Shown: positions 1 to 8,445, numbered from the stretch's first letter. The stretch is DNA of 22,657 nucleotides from Candidatus Poseidoniaceae archaeon (GCA_022424925.1 JAKMGM010000073.1:1-22657); one strand, 5' to 3'. The notes: generated by a model not told the origin, from the letters alone. Numbers and translations: made by a program.

Positions 1-2193
1 AGCAACACCCGTATTCTTCTTACACCGCACATTCATCGTAGCGGACCGCTCGGTGAAGATACATCATCCAGCACGGATCGAACCAGTTCGTCGATTGGGG
101 TTCCGTTTTTATTCGATAAGGTTCATCCAAACACCCTCCGATTGGATGCGCTTGATTCGGGAAGGTTCGTCCCAGCAGATGGGCATATTTGGACTGCGCA
201 ACAGGATGTAGCGTTGCGACTGGCCATTGAAGACCCAGAGGGGCTTTCAAATGAATTGCAGTTGTATTCTTGGTTAGAATCCAGTCACGATGTGAACGCG
301 AACGGTATCATGGAGGAAACAGAATACAGTGTCCGCACGGTTTCGTTCAGTTCTGGTCAAACATCTGCTCTAATAGACCTCCCACTGCTCCCCTGGCAAG
401 ACATCCTTCAGCCTGGACGTTCTTCAGGAAAGGCCAGTATAGTGGTTCAAGGTTTTGATTTAGCCGGGAATCAGCTCGAGGGAGGAGGGGATTTCGGAGA
501 AGAGAACGACCTCGCTACATTTGAACTTCAAGAGCGGTATGATACCAGTATCGATACCGAGACTGTATCGTTTGACCTCTTCCAATCCCAACTATTGCCT
601 GGCTATGAACACACTTTTTCGTTTGTTGTTACCGATGGAAATGGCCTTCAATCGCTTGATTCGCTTCAATTTGCACTGCTTGGGAGAGACCACCCTCAAA
701 CCTGTGCCATTACGTTTGAGCCACGATTTGAAGATATTTTTTACGACCAAAACTGTTTCCAAACCGAACCGCTGGTAACCGTTACTCAACGCCCCTTCTT
801 TTCAGAATGGCAGGTTGATATCCAATTCCGTTTGGCATGGAGCCTCATCGATGGAGTGTGGAGCGGGACGCCGTCATTGAAAGTATTCGATGAAGGGCAA
901 AGCCTCGGCCTTGGTCTGTCACGAATGGAGGTTTTTGACTGGACACTTTCCACCGAACTCGAATTGAGTCCACTGCGTATTGTTGACCAAACTGCGCCGT
1001 TGGGAACATTGCAAGGTTCAACACTATGGATTCACAAGAACGATACAATAGCCATCAACGCAACCATGTTTCACGCCAACACATCCATTCCCGCAGAAGT
1101 GCTGCCCAACAACGTTTCGATTCAAACCATGGTATCTGATGGAGAACGAGCAGTGCAAAGCAGCACCCCATTCACCCCGTTGGGGAGCGTAGAATCTATC
1201 GTACATCTCGATGTGACAGTCTTGAAGTTGCAGCGAGCGACACTTGAAGTCGAGGTTGTGGGTTTACCGACATTTCAATCATCCTCGGTGTTCAACATCA
1301 CGTTTGATCGTGATGCACCTCTTCTATCGATTCCCCCAGGAGTCTTGTCGCAGGTCGATTCGAACGCCATGGATGCGGTTGAAGTTACTCTGATGGTCAG
1401 CGATGAGTTTGGTGTGAACCGTTCATCAGTCGATATGAATTGGCATTTTACCCGAGCAGGTCAAATCATTGCGCAGACCTCCGGCTCATCGAACATACCG
1501 TTCCTGAGTCAGACCAGTACAACCTCAACTTTTTCTTCACAGGTACATATCGATCTACCCGACACCTCTCTGTTGGAAAAGAACGACAGACTGATTGTAT
1601 GGTTTACGGGTAAAGACCTCTCTGGGCGACTCTTTTCTGGTTTCGCAACTGCGGAAGCCCCTGTCACACCAAATTTTAGATGGATTGCTTTCGAACCTCA
1701 ATTCGAGAACATTGTAGCCACACCTTACAGCGCGAAAGTTGGTGAAGAAGTGTCGATTTTCGTTCGTGTTTCAAACATCGGAATTCTTGCAGGCAACATG
1801 ACCGTAGAGTGTTATGATGATACGGGCACATTGCTTGCCTCCAATACGAGTTACCTCGAAGGAGGAACATGGGTTGACCATGTATGGCAAGTCGAAGCGT
1901 GGAAGACAGGTCGATTGGGTCTTACCGTACGTATCGTCAATCATACTGGTAATGTTCCGGTGTCGATGGCGAATGTCGAGGAATACGATCAACGAAAGGG
2001 AGATACGACAACAGCACTCGGATTTGCAGGTCTTGTCTTCCTTCTGTGTGGAGGTATTTTGATTGCAGCCATTCTCCGTCGTCGTGAGCAAATCAATCAG
2101 TTCACTGTAGACCAGGTACACTTTGCATTAGACCGCAGCAGCCTCCCACCACCGCGACCTAAAGATTTGGTCGAGTTAACTCAAGAGGAATAG
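1..2193 (+). CDS. Large secreted, C-terminally membrane-anchored surface protein (5' end outside the window)
   Basis: The frame is open from base 1 to the TAG at 2191-2193, giving 730 residues with no stop, so the true start lies upstream. The first possible internal start, TTG at 142, is very unlikely. The chain is rich in Ser/Thr/Asp and beta-prone, as expected for stacked extracellular Ig-like domains. Near the end (about 1740-1960) is a stretch resembling CARDB-type adhesion domains, containing VSIFVRVSNIG and later LTVRIVNHTGN. One hydrophobic helix (about 2014-2080, ending before RRR) is followed by about 35 cytoplasmic residues. This order fits a type I surface protein with its bulk outside the cell. 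Two Cys near 700-760 could form a disulfide. The next feature is a tRNA 32 nt downstream. Ligand and function are not recognisable. Confidence 0.8.
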   Translation, partial: SNTRILLTPHIHRSGPLGEDTSSSTDRTSSSIGVPFLFDKVHPNTLRLDALDSGRFVPADGHIWTAQQDVALRLAIEDPEGLSNELQLYSWLESSHDVNANGIMEETEYSVRTVSFSSGQTSALIDLPLLPWQDILQPGRSSGKASIVVQGFDLAGNQLEGGGDFGEENDLATFELQERYDTSIDTETVSFDLFQSQLLPGYEHTFSFVVTDGNGLQSLDSLQFALLGRDHPQTCAITFEPRFEDIFYDQNCFQTEPLVTVTQRPFFSEWQVDIQFRLAWSLIDGVWSGTPSLKVFDEGQSLGLGLSRMEVFDWTLSTELELSPLRIVDQTAPLGTLQGSTLWIHKNDTIAINATMFHANTSIPAEVLPNNVSIQTMVSDGERAVQSSTPFTPLGSVESIVHLDVTVLKLQRATLEVEVVGLPTFQSSSVFNITFDRDAPLLSIPPGVLSQVDSNAMDAVEVTLMVSDEFGVNRSSVDMNWHFTRAGQIIAQTSGSSNIPFLSQTSTTSTFSSQVHIDLPDTSLLEKNDRLIVWFTGKDLSGRLFSGFATAEAPVTPNFRWIAFEPQFENIVATPYSAKVGEEVSIFVRVSNIGILAGNMTVECYDDTGTLLASNTSYLEGGTWVDHVWQVEAWKTGRLGLTVRIVNHTGNVPVSMANVEEYDQRKGDTTTALGFAGLVFLLCGGILIAAILRRREQINQFTVDQVHFALDRSSLPPPRPKDLVELTQEE

Positions 2194-2225
2194 TCAAAAA
2201 CAGTGTGTCCTACGCTCAACAACAA

Positions 2226-2307
2226 GCCGGGGTTCCCGAGCGGTCAAAGGGGGTGGACTCAAGATCCTCTGCGTAAAGCTTCGCAGGTTCGAATCCTGCC
2301 CCCGGCA
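2226..2307 (+). tRNA. tRNA-Leu (CAA)
   Basis: The cloverleaf folds by eye. The acceptor GCCGGGG (2226-2232) pairs perfectly with CCCCGGC (2300-2306), and the discriminator is A2307. The D stem is CCC/GGG. The anticodon loop CTCAAGA (2258-2264) carries CAA at 2260-2262. A long variable arm (2270-2282) marks class II, and the T arm GCAGG-TTCGAAT-CCTGC ends at 2299. The anticodon stem has one T-T mismatch (2254/2268). CCA is not encoded. The gene ends one base before the stop codon of the convergent phosphatase gene. Confidence 0.93.
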
Positions 2308-2308
2308 C

Positions 2309-3049
2309 TTATTCCTCACCAAGTCGGCTTTTGGCATCGAGGATGGCTTCAACCAGAGGTTCGAATGTATCCCCGTGGTAATGGGGTGAGCACACGTCAG
2401 CAGCAGCCAATACCGAGTCAAAAGCCCCTTTCACGGCTACTGACCATCGCGCTGTTTCAAACATGGGCAAATCATTTGGAGCATCGCCCACGCACAGCAT
2501 ATCATCCTCGCTCCATCCCATTCGTTCGAGAAGTATGCGCAAACCGCTTCCTTTCGAAAGGTGCGGCTCCATCAAGTGGATGGCGAAACCTGTGCGCAAT
2601 GCGACAAGGTGAGACCATTGACTCCTCGCAAGATGATGGCGAATCATCTCGAGATTTTCTCCAGGTTCAAGACACCATTCACTTTCTCTCCATTGATTTG
2701 ATTCGATGCCCCTCCATCCTCCGTTGAGGTGCATGACGGTATCGAGCCACTGCGCTGCTTGCTTCGCTTCATCACCATCCGCTTGCAGGATGGGTCCTTC
2801 AAACGAAGGATGCCAAAGAACACCTCCGTTTTCACAGCATATCGGCCCTGAAAGTTTTAGAAAACGCCACAAACCATAGGTTATGCCGCGAACATTCCCC
2901 GTCGACAGTACAACGGGAATACCTGCGTTTTCGAGTCGATGCAATGCATCTAAAGCCCGAGTGTTGAGTCGTTTTTGTCCATCTGTTAATGTCCCATCAA
3001 TATCGACGGCAACGAACTTTGGAAACCAGTCTTTTGGCAGCCACTCCAT
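2309..3049 (-). CDS. Phosphoglycolate phosphatase, archaeal HAD type
   Basis: This is a HAD-superfamily hydrolase of 246 residues that would dephosphorylate 2-phosphoglycolate to glycolate in the cytoplasm. Motif I is VDIDGT (D16 nucleophile, D18 acid/base). Motif II is the LSTGN segment near residue 50, the conserved lysine is K166 (HLSKGSG), and motif IV is GDAPND at 188-193. A cap region lies between motifs II and III. Length and motif order fit the archaeal phosphoglycolate phosphatase family; a sucrose-phosphatase-like or other sugar-phosphate HAD is the main alternative. The frame stays open upstream to 3235, but I chose ATG at 3047-3049. It sits 15 residues before motif I, and a longer start would run into the divergent ATPase gene at 3154. 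The gene converges on tRNA-Leu with one base between them. Confidence 0.85.
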   Translation of the reverse strand: MEWLPKDWFPKFVAVDIDGTLTDGQKRLNTRALDALHRLENAGIPVVLSTGNVRGITYGLWRFLKLSGPICCENGGVLWHPSFEGPILQADGDEAKQAAQWLDTVMHLNGGWRGIESNQWRESEWCLEPGENLEMIRHHLARSQWSHLVALRTGFAIHLMEPHLSKGSGLRILLERMGWSEDDMLCVGDAPNDLPMFETARWSVAVKGAFDSVLAAADVCSPHYHGDTFEPLVEAILDAKSRLGEE

Positions 3050-3123
3050 GGTACGGCGACCGTGCCGTTCATCATCAATTTTCGCACTCGGAACTTGAGG
3101 GGTAGTTGTGCACTCATGCGAGA

Positions 3124-3133
3124 GATTATCTAA
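3124..3133 (+). promoter_or_regulatory. TATA-like box for the metal ATPase gene
   Basis: The A/T-rich core GATTATCTAA is centred about 26 nt before the ATG at 3154, the spacing expected for a leaderless archaeal transcript. It lies in the 104-nt gap between divergent genes. No transcription data support it. Confidence 0.4.
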
Positions 3134-3153
3134 GACCACTTTGACCGTAAAGC

Positions 3154-5859
3154 ATGTCAACGGGTGGGGACGGCGAAGTCTTTCTTTCCCTTGACGAAGA
3201 CGAAGTTTTGGACACGCGACAAACCAAACGCACATCCTCTCGCTCCAAGGCTACCAAACCATCCAAAAAGGCCAAAAAGGCTGCCAAGAAAGACGTCGAA
3301 GCAGTGCTCGATGCCGAGGTTTTGGATACCACATTTGTTCAACAGGCCTCTGGAACGTACAACGTGAGCTGGCCGCTTCTTGGAATGGATTGTCCAGATT
3401 GTGCCGGTAAGGCGACCCGTGCCCTCAATTTTCTACCACAGGTTTCTGGAACAAATGTTTCAGCGACGCTAGGTACGGTTCGAATTGATGTTGACCTTGA
3501 ACGAGGTTCATTGGCGGAAGCGTCATCTGTACTTCGCTCCTTGGGGCATGCCCCCGACGTGGAGTACAACGAACTGGTAGGCGTTCGAAGTGCTGCGGTT
3601 GCTCATCGAAACGGCGTCGACCAGCGCAAACTTCTCAAGATATTCAAACTCCAACCGGGGGTTCTCGATGCTGAAATCACCGATGATGAACGTATACTTG
3701 TGCAATTCCCTCCTGACACCGGAAAAAACCTGTATATCGATCGCGATGCTTCTCTATCTCAAATTATTGGTTCACCGGTGAAATACGCTTCGGCACAATC
3801 CAATCGCATACGACCAGACCAGTGGCGACTCATAGGCGGGGGCATCGCCCTTCCGCTTCTGTTGCTCGTGATTTTTGGTGAATTGATTGGCCTGCCTGAA
3901 TATGCTCTCGGCCTCATTGCATTGCCAGGGCTGATTATTGGTGGCTCTCAAATGTTCAAAGAAGCCTTCGCAAGTATCCGGAACCGTCAGCTTGGTTTCC
4001 AAGTTCTCACCAGTCTTGCAGTGATTGGTGCAGCGATTCTCGGCATGTGGGAAGAAGCTCTGGTCGTAGCCATACTCGTCGCTTTCACCGCTCATTTAGA
4101 GGGTGATGCTCTGGTGAAAGCCCGCAATGCAATGCAGGGTGGACTTGACCGCTTACCCCGTACAGCCCGTCTGTTGACGAAGAGGAAACCAAACGATTTC
4201 AGTCAAGTATCTACATCGAGTTTCACGCTACAAATGGCGGCTCCAGCACCGCTTATCGGGGCTGAAGGCGCAGGACTACCTGACCCCGATGCCGAGCACG
4301 AGTCGGTCCCGATTGAATTGATTCGGATAGGTGATTGTATCGAAGTTCGCAGTGGAGAGTTGATTCCCGCAGACGGCGTTATCATCGATGGTCATGGCTC
4401 TCTTGACAAAGCACCGTTAACAGGTGAATCTGTTCCAGTCGAGGTCTCTAACGGTGATGAAATCCAAGCCGGTTTGGTCTTAGCACGAGGGCCAGTCGTT
4501 CTTCGAGTCACAGCTGTTGGCGATGACACGCGTCTCTCAGGACTTATCGACGCCGTTCACACCTTCCGTGAAGAACCGCCGCGCTTGCAGAGCAGCATTG
4601 AACTGTTCACGGCTATCTGGGTTCCACTGGTCCTTGTTGGGGCGTTAGTCATCTGGTACTTCATGTTCCCAGAAAACTGGAAAATTATACTTCTGGTGTG
4701 GGTCGTCGCCTGTCCGTGTGCCTTGCTGTTGGCTACTCCAGTGCCGCATGCAGCAGCTCTTTCGCGCTCAGCACAATTCGGAGCAATTGCGCGCGGTGGT
4801 GATGTTATTGAACGCTTGTCGAGGGTAAACCACATTCTGCTGGATAAAACAGGTACGTTAACCTCAGGAAAACCAAGGCTTGGCGAAGTGGTCATGGCCA
4901 AAGGAAGACAACGCTCTGCTGCTCTCAAACTCGCTGGTGGCCTTGAGGCTCGCTCATCGCACCCTTACGCCCTATCAGTCATGGAGTATCTCAAGCAAGA
5001 AAAAATCACGCCGTCGCCGGTTAGAGCTCTTTCGGATATCGAAGCAGGCGTCAAAGGTACGGTCAGCGGCAAGGAAGTCATGTTCATTCGTTTCGACCGT
5101 TCAGCAGCGCTTAAGATTCAGGTTCCAGAGGAATTGAAACTCGCTCATGCAACGGCGGAAACCAAGGGGCACGGTGCCAGTCTATTGGTTCGAGACGGGG
5201 TAGGTATCGCTTTGATGACCTTCATTCATGATGACACGCATGACGGAAGTAAAGAACTGATTTTAGCGTTACAGGAACGGTCAATCAATGTCGAAATCCT
5301 TTCTGGTGACCATCAATCGGCCGTTTCGGCCTTTGCGAAGAGCGTTGGATTACCTGATTCTGCTGCACACGGCGGTTTTTCCCCTGAACAAAAAGTGGAA
5401 TGGGTGAAAAACCGTTCCCAAACCCACGTCACCATGATGGTTGGTGACGGTTTCAATGACGCTGCAGCCTTGGCATTAGCTGATGTTGGCGTGGCGGTTG
5501 GAACCGGTGAGACGGTAAACCTTGAAGCGGCCGATGTCTTGATTCCAAGCGACAACCCGCTGATGCTCACTGATTTAGTGGACTTAGCTCGAAGTTCGCA
5601 ACGCATTCTCATCGGCAATTTCCTCATCTCCATCGGTATCACGATATCTTTGGTAGCAGCGGTCATTCTCCAGATGTATGATGAATTATGGGTGGGCGTA
5701 CTTATTCATGAAGCGTCAGTAATCTTGGTTATTCTAAACGGCGCAAGACTAGCGGGTAACCAGGGTGGCGTCTCATTGCTGAGATCGATATTCGCATCGT
5801 TGTGGGTCGATACCAAAGAGGCGTTTGGTCTTCTTCGGTCGCGTTACCTTCCTCAATGA
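3154..5859 (+). CDS. P1B-type heavy-metal transporting ATPase (Zn/Cd/Co-like or Cu)
   Basis: This 901-residue membrane pump would export a soft or transition metal ion using ATP. An N-terminal Lys/Ser-rich tail (about residues 20-50) precedes a heavy-metal-associated domain with GMDCPDC (Cys80, Cys83). A second, cysteine-free HMA-like repeat follows at about 145-205. The actuator loop has TGES (423-426), the metal-site helix has CPC (520-522), the phosphorylation site is DKTGT (D564), the HP motif is at 603-604, and the hinge is GDGFND (764-769). The last helix pair contains HEAS (H852, E853), closer to Zn/Cd/Co pumps than to Cu pumps, but the substrate cannot be fixed by eye. An insertion of about 35 residues (343-380) lies before the actuator domain. 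The gene is followed after 56 nt by an ArsR-like regulator. ATG at 3154 fits the TATA-like box. Confidence 0.93.
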   Translation: MSTGGDGEVFLSLDEDEVLDTRQTKRTSSRSKATKPSKKAKKAAKKDVEAVLDAEVLDTTFVQQASGTYNVSWPLLGMDCPDCAGKATRALNFLPQVSGTNVSATLGTVRIDVDLERGSLAEASSVLRSLGHAPDVEYNELVGVRSAAVAHRNGVDQRKLLKIFKLQPGVLDAEITDDERILVQFPPDTGKNLYIDRDASLSQIIGSPVKYASAQSNRIRPDQWRLIGGGIALPLLLLVIFGELIGLPEYALGLIALPGLIIGGSQMFKEAFASIRNRQLGFQVLTSLAVIGAAILGMWEEALVVAILVAFTAHLEGDALVKARNAMQGGLDRLPRTARLLTKRKPNDFSQVSTSSFTLQMAAPAPLIGAEGAGLPDPDAEHESVPIELIRIGDCIEVRSGELIPADGVIIDGHGSLDKAPLTGESVPVEVSNGDEIQAGLVLARGPVVLRVTAVGDDTRLSGLIDAVHTFREEPPRLQSSIELFTAIWVPLVLVGALVIWYFMFPENWKIILLVWVVACPCALLLATPVPHAAALSRSAQFGAIARGGDVIERLSRVNHILLDKTGTLTSGKPRLGEVVMAKGRQRSAALKLAGGLEARSSHPYALSVMEYLKQEKITPSPVRALSDIEAGVKGTVSGKEVMFIRFDRSAALKIQVPEELKLAHATAETKGHGASLLVRDGVGIALMTFIHDDTHDGSKELILALQERSINVEILSGDHQSAVSAFAKSVGLPDSAAHGGFSPEQKVEWVKNRSQTHVTMMVGDGFNDAAALALADVGVAVGTGETVNLEAADVLIPSDNPLMLTDLVDLARSSQRILIGNFLISIGITISLVAAVILQMYDELWVGVLIHEASVILVILNGARLAGNQGGVSLLRSIFASLWVDTKEAFGLLRSRYLPQ

Positions 5860-5894
5860 TGGTCAGACGCGGCATCTTCAAACCGTAGAAGCCT

Positions 5895-5914
5895 TTCTCA
5901 CCAGACAGTGAGAA
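5895..5914. promoter_or_regulatory. Perfect inverted repeat abutting the regulator start codon (candidate operator or hairpin)
   Basis: TTCTCAC and GTGAGAA are perfect 7-bp arms around the 6-nt loop CAGACA. The repeat ends one base before the ATG at 5916. Self-repressing ArsR-family proteins bind inverted repeats, so this could be the operator of the adjacent gene. An RNA hairpin over the ribosome entry site is the alternative. Confidence 0.4.
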
Positions 5915-5915
5915 C

Positions 5916-6419
5916 ATGGCAAGAGTTCGAGCAGACCCAGTCACGACCGCTCTTGCCCACCCCACTCGGCGGGCACTGTATCTCACACTTGCTCAAACTG
6001 GAGAAATGAGTACGGTACAACTTCAAGGACAGGTCGATGTTGAACGTTACAACCTTTATCACCATCTCAAAAAACTTGCAACCCTTGGATTGATTGAGAA
6101 TCATCGCGATGTAGGACGCGCGCGATGGTGGAAAAAGTTGGCGCATGTGGAACTTCCAGAACTGCTTTCAATGGGCGCCGAAACATTGCCCCGTGTCGCA
6201 CAATCCCATGACCAAACCATATCTGCTCCTCTTCCAGAGGGTCTGGCTGATCAACTGCGGAATGATAGCGAAATCCATATTCTTCATCTCGAAGGTTCAC
6301 GCGACCAAATCGGAGCCAAGCGCGTTTTACAACTGCTGGCTGAAGACCACGGCATTGAATTGAATTTACCGTGGAACTTCCTTCCCGACAGCATCGCTTT
6401 GATTGCGAAGAAAAAATGA
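5916..6419 (+). CDS. ArsR-family winged helix-turn-helix transcriptional regulator
   Basis: This is a 167-residue cytoplasmic DNA-binding protein. Residues about 8-75 form a winged helix: ALAHPTRRALYLTL is the typical ArsR first helix, STVQLQGQVDVERYNLYHHL the helix-turn-helix, and GLIENHRDVGRARWWKK the wing. The remaining 90 residues form an acidic, partly hydrophobic domain of unknown role. There is no cysteine anywhere, so the classic ArsR/SmtB metal site is absent. Any metal sensing would have to use His/Asp/Glu, or the protein senses something else. It lies 56 nt downstream of the metal pump and 52 nt upstream of a zinc-ribbon gene on the same strand, so co-regulation is plausible but not proven. 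A perfect inverted repeat directly precedes the start. Confidence 0.85.
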   Translation: MARVRADPVTTALAHPTRRALYLTLAQTGEMSTVQLQGQVDVERYNLYHHLKKLATLGLIENHRDVGRARWWKKLAHVELPELLSMGAETLPRVAQSHDQTISAPLPEGLADQLRNDSEIHILHLEGSRDQIGAKRVLQLLAEDHGIELNLPWNFLPDSIALIAKKK

Positions 6420-6471
6420 TTCCATCACGGAGAAGCAAACATCTCAAGAAGTTAGAACCGGAGCGAAGAGT

Positions 6472-6864
6472 ATGAGCGAAGAACTGACGGTAGAATCACG
6501 CGTTTCACCACCTGCGCTTTCGTGTCCCAAATGCGATGGTTTGCTTCCCAACGAACTCGGTGATTTGACGTGTAAACTCTGCAATGCCAGAGTACGAGTC
6601 GACCATCCAGTAACGAGACGGAAGTGGCGTGAGGAAAAGATTGGATGTCCTCAATGCGCCAAAGTTCTCGTAGTCGGTGTTGACAAACGTCCCGCACACC
6701 TTCAATGTGCATCGTGTTCCAGTCATTTTACGATTGAGCCTCAAACGCCTCGCGTTGAGATTTCATGTCCGGGATGCCAACGCCAATTACGAATGAAACG
6801 CAGACCCGGTGAGCGCCAAATCGACTGTCCAGCGTGTTCAAAGAGCTTCAAAGTGACATTCTAA
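6472..6864 (+). CDS. Small protein with three Cys4 zinc ribbons
   Basis: The 130-residue product has six CxxC pairs: C18/C21, C34/C37, C59/C62, C79/C82, C99/C102 and C119/C122. Taken in twos these make three tandem zinc-ribbon units separated by basic linkers (TRRKWREEK, KRRPGER). There is no signal peptide or membrane segment. I chose ATG 6472 over an upstream in-frame ATG at 6403 because GGAG (6460-6463) sits 8 nt before it and the upstream start would overlap the regulator gene. Such proteins bind nucleic acid or serve as assembly or partner modules; zinc storage is another option. The exact function is unknown. Its position behind a metal pump and regulator suggests, but does not show, a link with metal status. 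Confidence 0.75.
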   Translation: MSEELTVESRVSPPALSCPKCDGLLPNELGDLTCKLCNARVRVDHPVTRRKWREEKIGCPQCAKVLVVGVDKRPAHLQCASCSSHFTIEPQTPRVEISCPGCQRQLRMKRRPGERQIDCPACSKSFKVTF

Positions 6865-7001
6865 GGGCGATTGTTGAATTGATGCGCCCAATTCGGTTCG
6901 TGAAACAAGTTGTCACTGAACAGGTAACGTTCGATGTGTAGTAATGCATACCCTTTGTTGATAAAGTGCCTATCCAAGCGTACAATGTAGAAGGTGTTGC
7001 G

Positions 7002-7463
7002 ATGATAACCGTTGAAGAGGTAGAGAAAGCTCAGCAAGCATGGGGAGATGGAATCGTTGATATCGCCGCAGCATACGATACTGGGGCAGATTTTGTCGGT
7101 CGTGCTCGCAGTCATGTTGAAACGTTATATGCGTATGATATAGGCCCTGTTTTGTTCAAACCAACATTCGCCGTTGAGCAACAATTCCGACCTACATTTG
7201 AAGGTGCTCTGTCATATTTTGTTGGTAGCAACGGTGCTTGCCCAGAAGACAGCGGTTTTGCCATTAAAGGCTGGACGAAGGTACGCTTTGAAAATCAAAA
7301 AATGGCTCTCCATGGCGGAACTGCAATGTCGATGGGCAATTATTTTTTCACTTCACCTGACGGTAGCGAAGTTAAAGTAGAATTTTCGTTTGGATACATC
7401 GTTGATTCCGACGGTGCATTACGCATTCATTTGCATCATTCGTCAATGCCAGCAAGCGTTTGA
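7002..7463 (+). CDS. NTF2/SnoaL-like protein of unknown function
   Basis: The 153-residue product starts MITVEEVEKAQQAWGDGIVD and contains VLFKPTFAVEQQFRPT, ALSYFVGS, MSMGNYFF and LRIHLHHSSMP. This pattern matches a family of small NTF2-fold proteins common in marine bacteria. They are often mislabelled phosphoribosyl-AMP cyclohydrolase, but carry none of that enzyme's metal-binding cysteines in the expected motif. The curved-sheet fold usually makes a small-molecule pocket or a dimer interface; no ligand can be assigned. ATG 7002 is preferred to GTG 6966 because family similarity begins there. The 137-nt gap upstream shows only a weak A/T element (GATAAA near 6960). The gene converges on a membrane-protein gene 65 nt downstream. 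Resemblance to bacterial homologues suggests old transfer; this is inference. Confidence 0.7.
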   Translation: MITVEEVEKAQQAWGDGIVDIAAAYDTGADFVGRARSHVETLYAYDIGPVLFKPTFAVEQQFRPTFEGALSYFVGSNGACPEDSGFAIKGWTKVRFENQKMALHGGTAMSMGNYFFTSPDGSEVKVEFSFGYIVDSDGALRIHLHHSSMPASV

Positions 7464-7528
7464 TTTGATTAGAACAGACCCTATCTCTCCAATAAAGGGC
7501 CATTGCACTGACTGGAGAAACAGATCAA

Positions 7529-8413
7529 CTAACTCTCAGCAAAAGGGAGCTTATCTAATGAATTGGAATCTTTTTTGCTGACGACTATTCCGGATAACAG
7601 GACAGCAGACCCTAAGCATCCTGCTAGGATAAACAAGAATGCTCCAGAGATTCCTGGACTCGCAATTGCCACACGCAGGATGACCGTAGACAGAATGAAA
7701 CCGGTGTTTCTTGCCAAATGGGAGAAGTCGGTGATGTACTGATACGATACCAACAGGATGAGAATATCGGCCATGATAAGTACGGTAAAGAAATCCAAGA
7801 AGAAGATCATGCGGTTCGTACTGCCATCACCTTGGAATAAAGCGTACGACCATGTCGAAAGGGAATAAAGTGCAACCAGTGCATAGACGCCCAATAAAAC
7901 GATTGCAAGGTTCTTTTTCTGCGAGATAAAATTGTCCAATTGTTCATCTTTGCCCACGTTTGGATTCTCTTCACGCTGGACGCTGTTGAAAAAGAGCGCA
8001 GTGCAAAACAAGACCATGAATGCGACACATTCAACCGCTAAAGTCGTGATACTTTCATCGATTGAAGAGGAGACTGATGCATCAATGTCCGACAGTCTTT
8101 TGAGAATGTCACGAACGACGAGAAGCGTAATGATTTCGAATTGTTTACCGATTGAGTTTGTGAACGATTTCGGGATTGTTCGAATCAATTCGTACACTTC
8201 GTAAGCTAAGAATATTGAAAATGGAGTATACAATGCGTCAAGGTAAGAATCGAATAAACCGCTTGTTTTCGCGCTCAGGCTTAACCATTCAAACTGATAC
8301 ACAAAGCAAAGCAGTAAATGAATAAGAAACCCTGCAATGGCCGCTCGAATGCAAGCAATACGCAATTTTTCGTTGGCACTGTGGCCCAAAAAGCGTTGAA
8401 ATAGAGCACTCAC
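7529..8413 (-). CDS. Polytopic membrane protein of unknown function
   Basis: This is a 294-residue integral membrane protein with about six or seven hydrophobic helices, near residues 20-40, 55-77, 122-143, 168-188, 203-224 and 236-277 (one or two). A soluble amphipathic stretch with KRLSDIDASVSSSIDES lies at about 100-120, and a charged loop (QREENPNVGKDEQ) at 146-158. I recognise no transporter, kinase or channel signature. The start is GTG at 8411-8413; the overlapping ATG at 8414-8416 is followed at once by a stop. A clear TATA-like box 28 nt upstream supports this GTG as a leaderless start. It is on the same strand as the lipoprotein gene upstream but 139 nt away with its own promoter, so it is probably a separate unit. 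Confidence 0.75.
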   Translation of the reverse strand: MSALFQRFLGHSANEKLRIACIRAAIAGFLIHLLLCFVYQFEWLSLSAKTSGLFDSYLDALYTPFSIFLAYEVYELIRTIPKSFTNSIGKQFEIITLLVVRDILKRLSDIDASVSSSIDESITTLAVECVAFMVLFCTALFFNSVQREENPNVGKDEQLDNFISQKKNLAIVLLGVYALVALYSLSTWSYALFQGDGSTNRMIFFLDFFTVLIMADILILLVSYQYITDFSHLARNTGFILSTVILRVAIASPGISGAFLFILAGCLGSAVLLSGIVVSKKDSNSLDKLPFAES

Positions 8414-8437
8414 ATGGCTATTTTTTTTTCAGTGGTT

Positions 8438-8445
8438 GATATAGG
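8438..8445 (-). promoter_or_regulatory. TATA box for the membrane-protein gene
   Basis: The minus strand reads CCTATATC, centred about 28 nt before the GTG start at 8413. A run of A follows between box and start. This is the best-formed TATA box in the left half of the window and implies a leaderless mRNA. Confidence 0.5.

Noticed and set aside
2269..2286. CTGCG...CGCAG palindrome as a terminator
   Set aside because: It lies inside tRNA-Leu, where the bases are explained by the anticodon stem, variable arm and T stem.
2203..2727. Forward open frame of 174 codons running through tRNA-Leu and the phosphatase gene
   Set aside because: It covers a good tRNA and lies antisense to a gene with full HAD motifs; no recognisable protein features.
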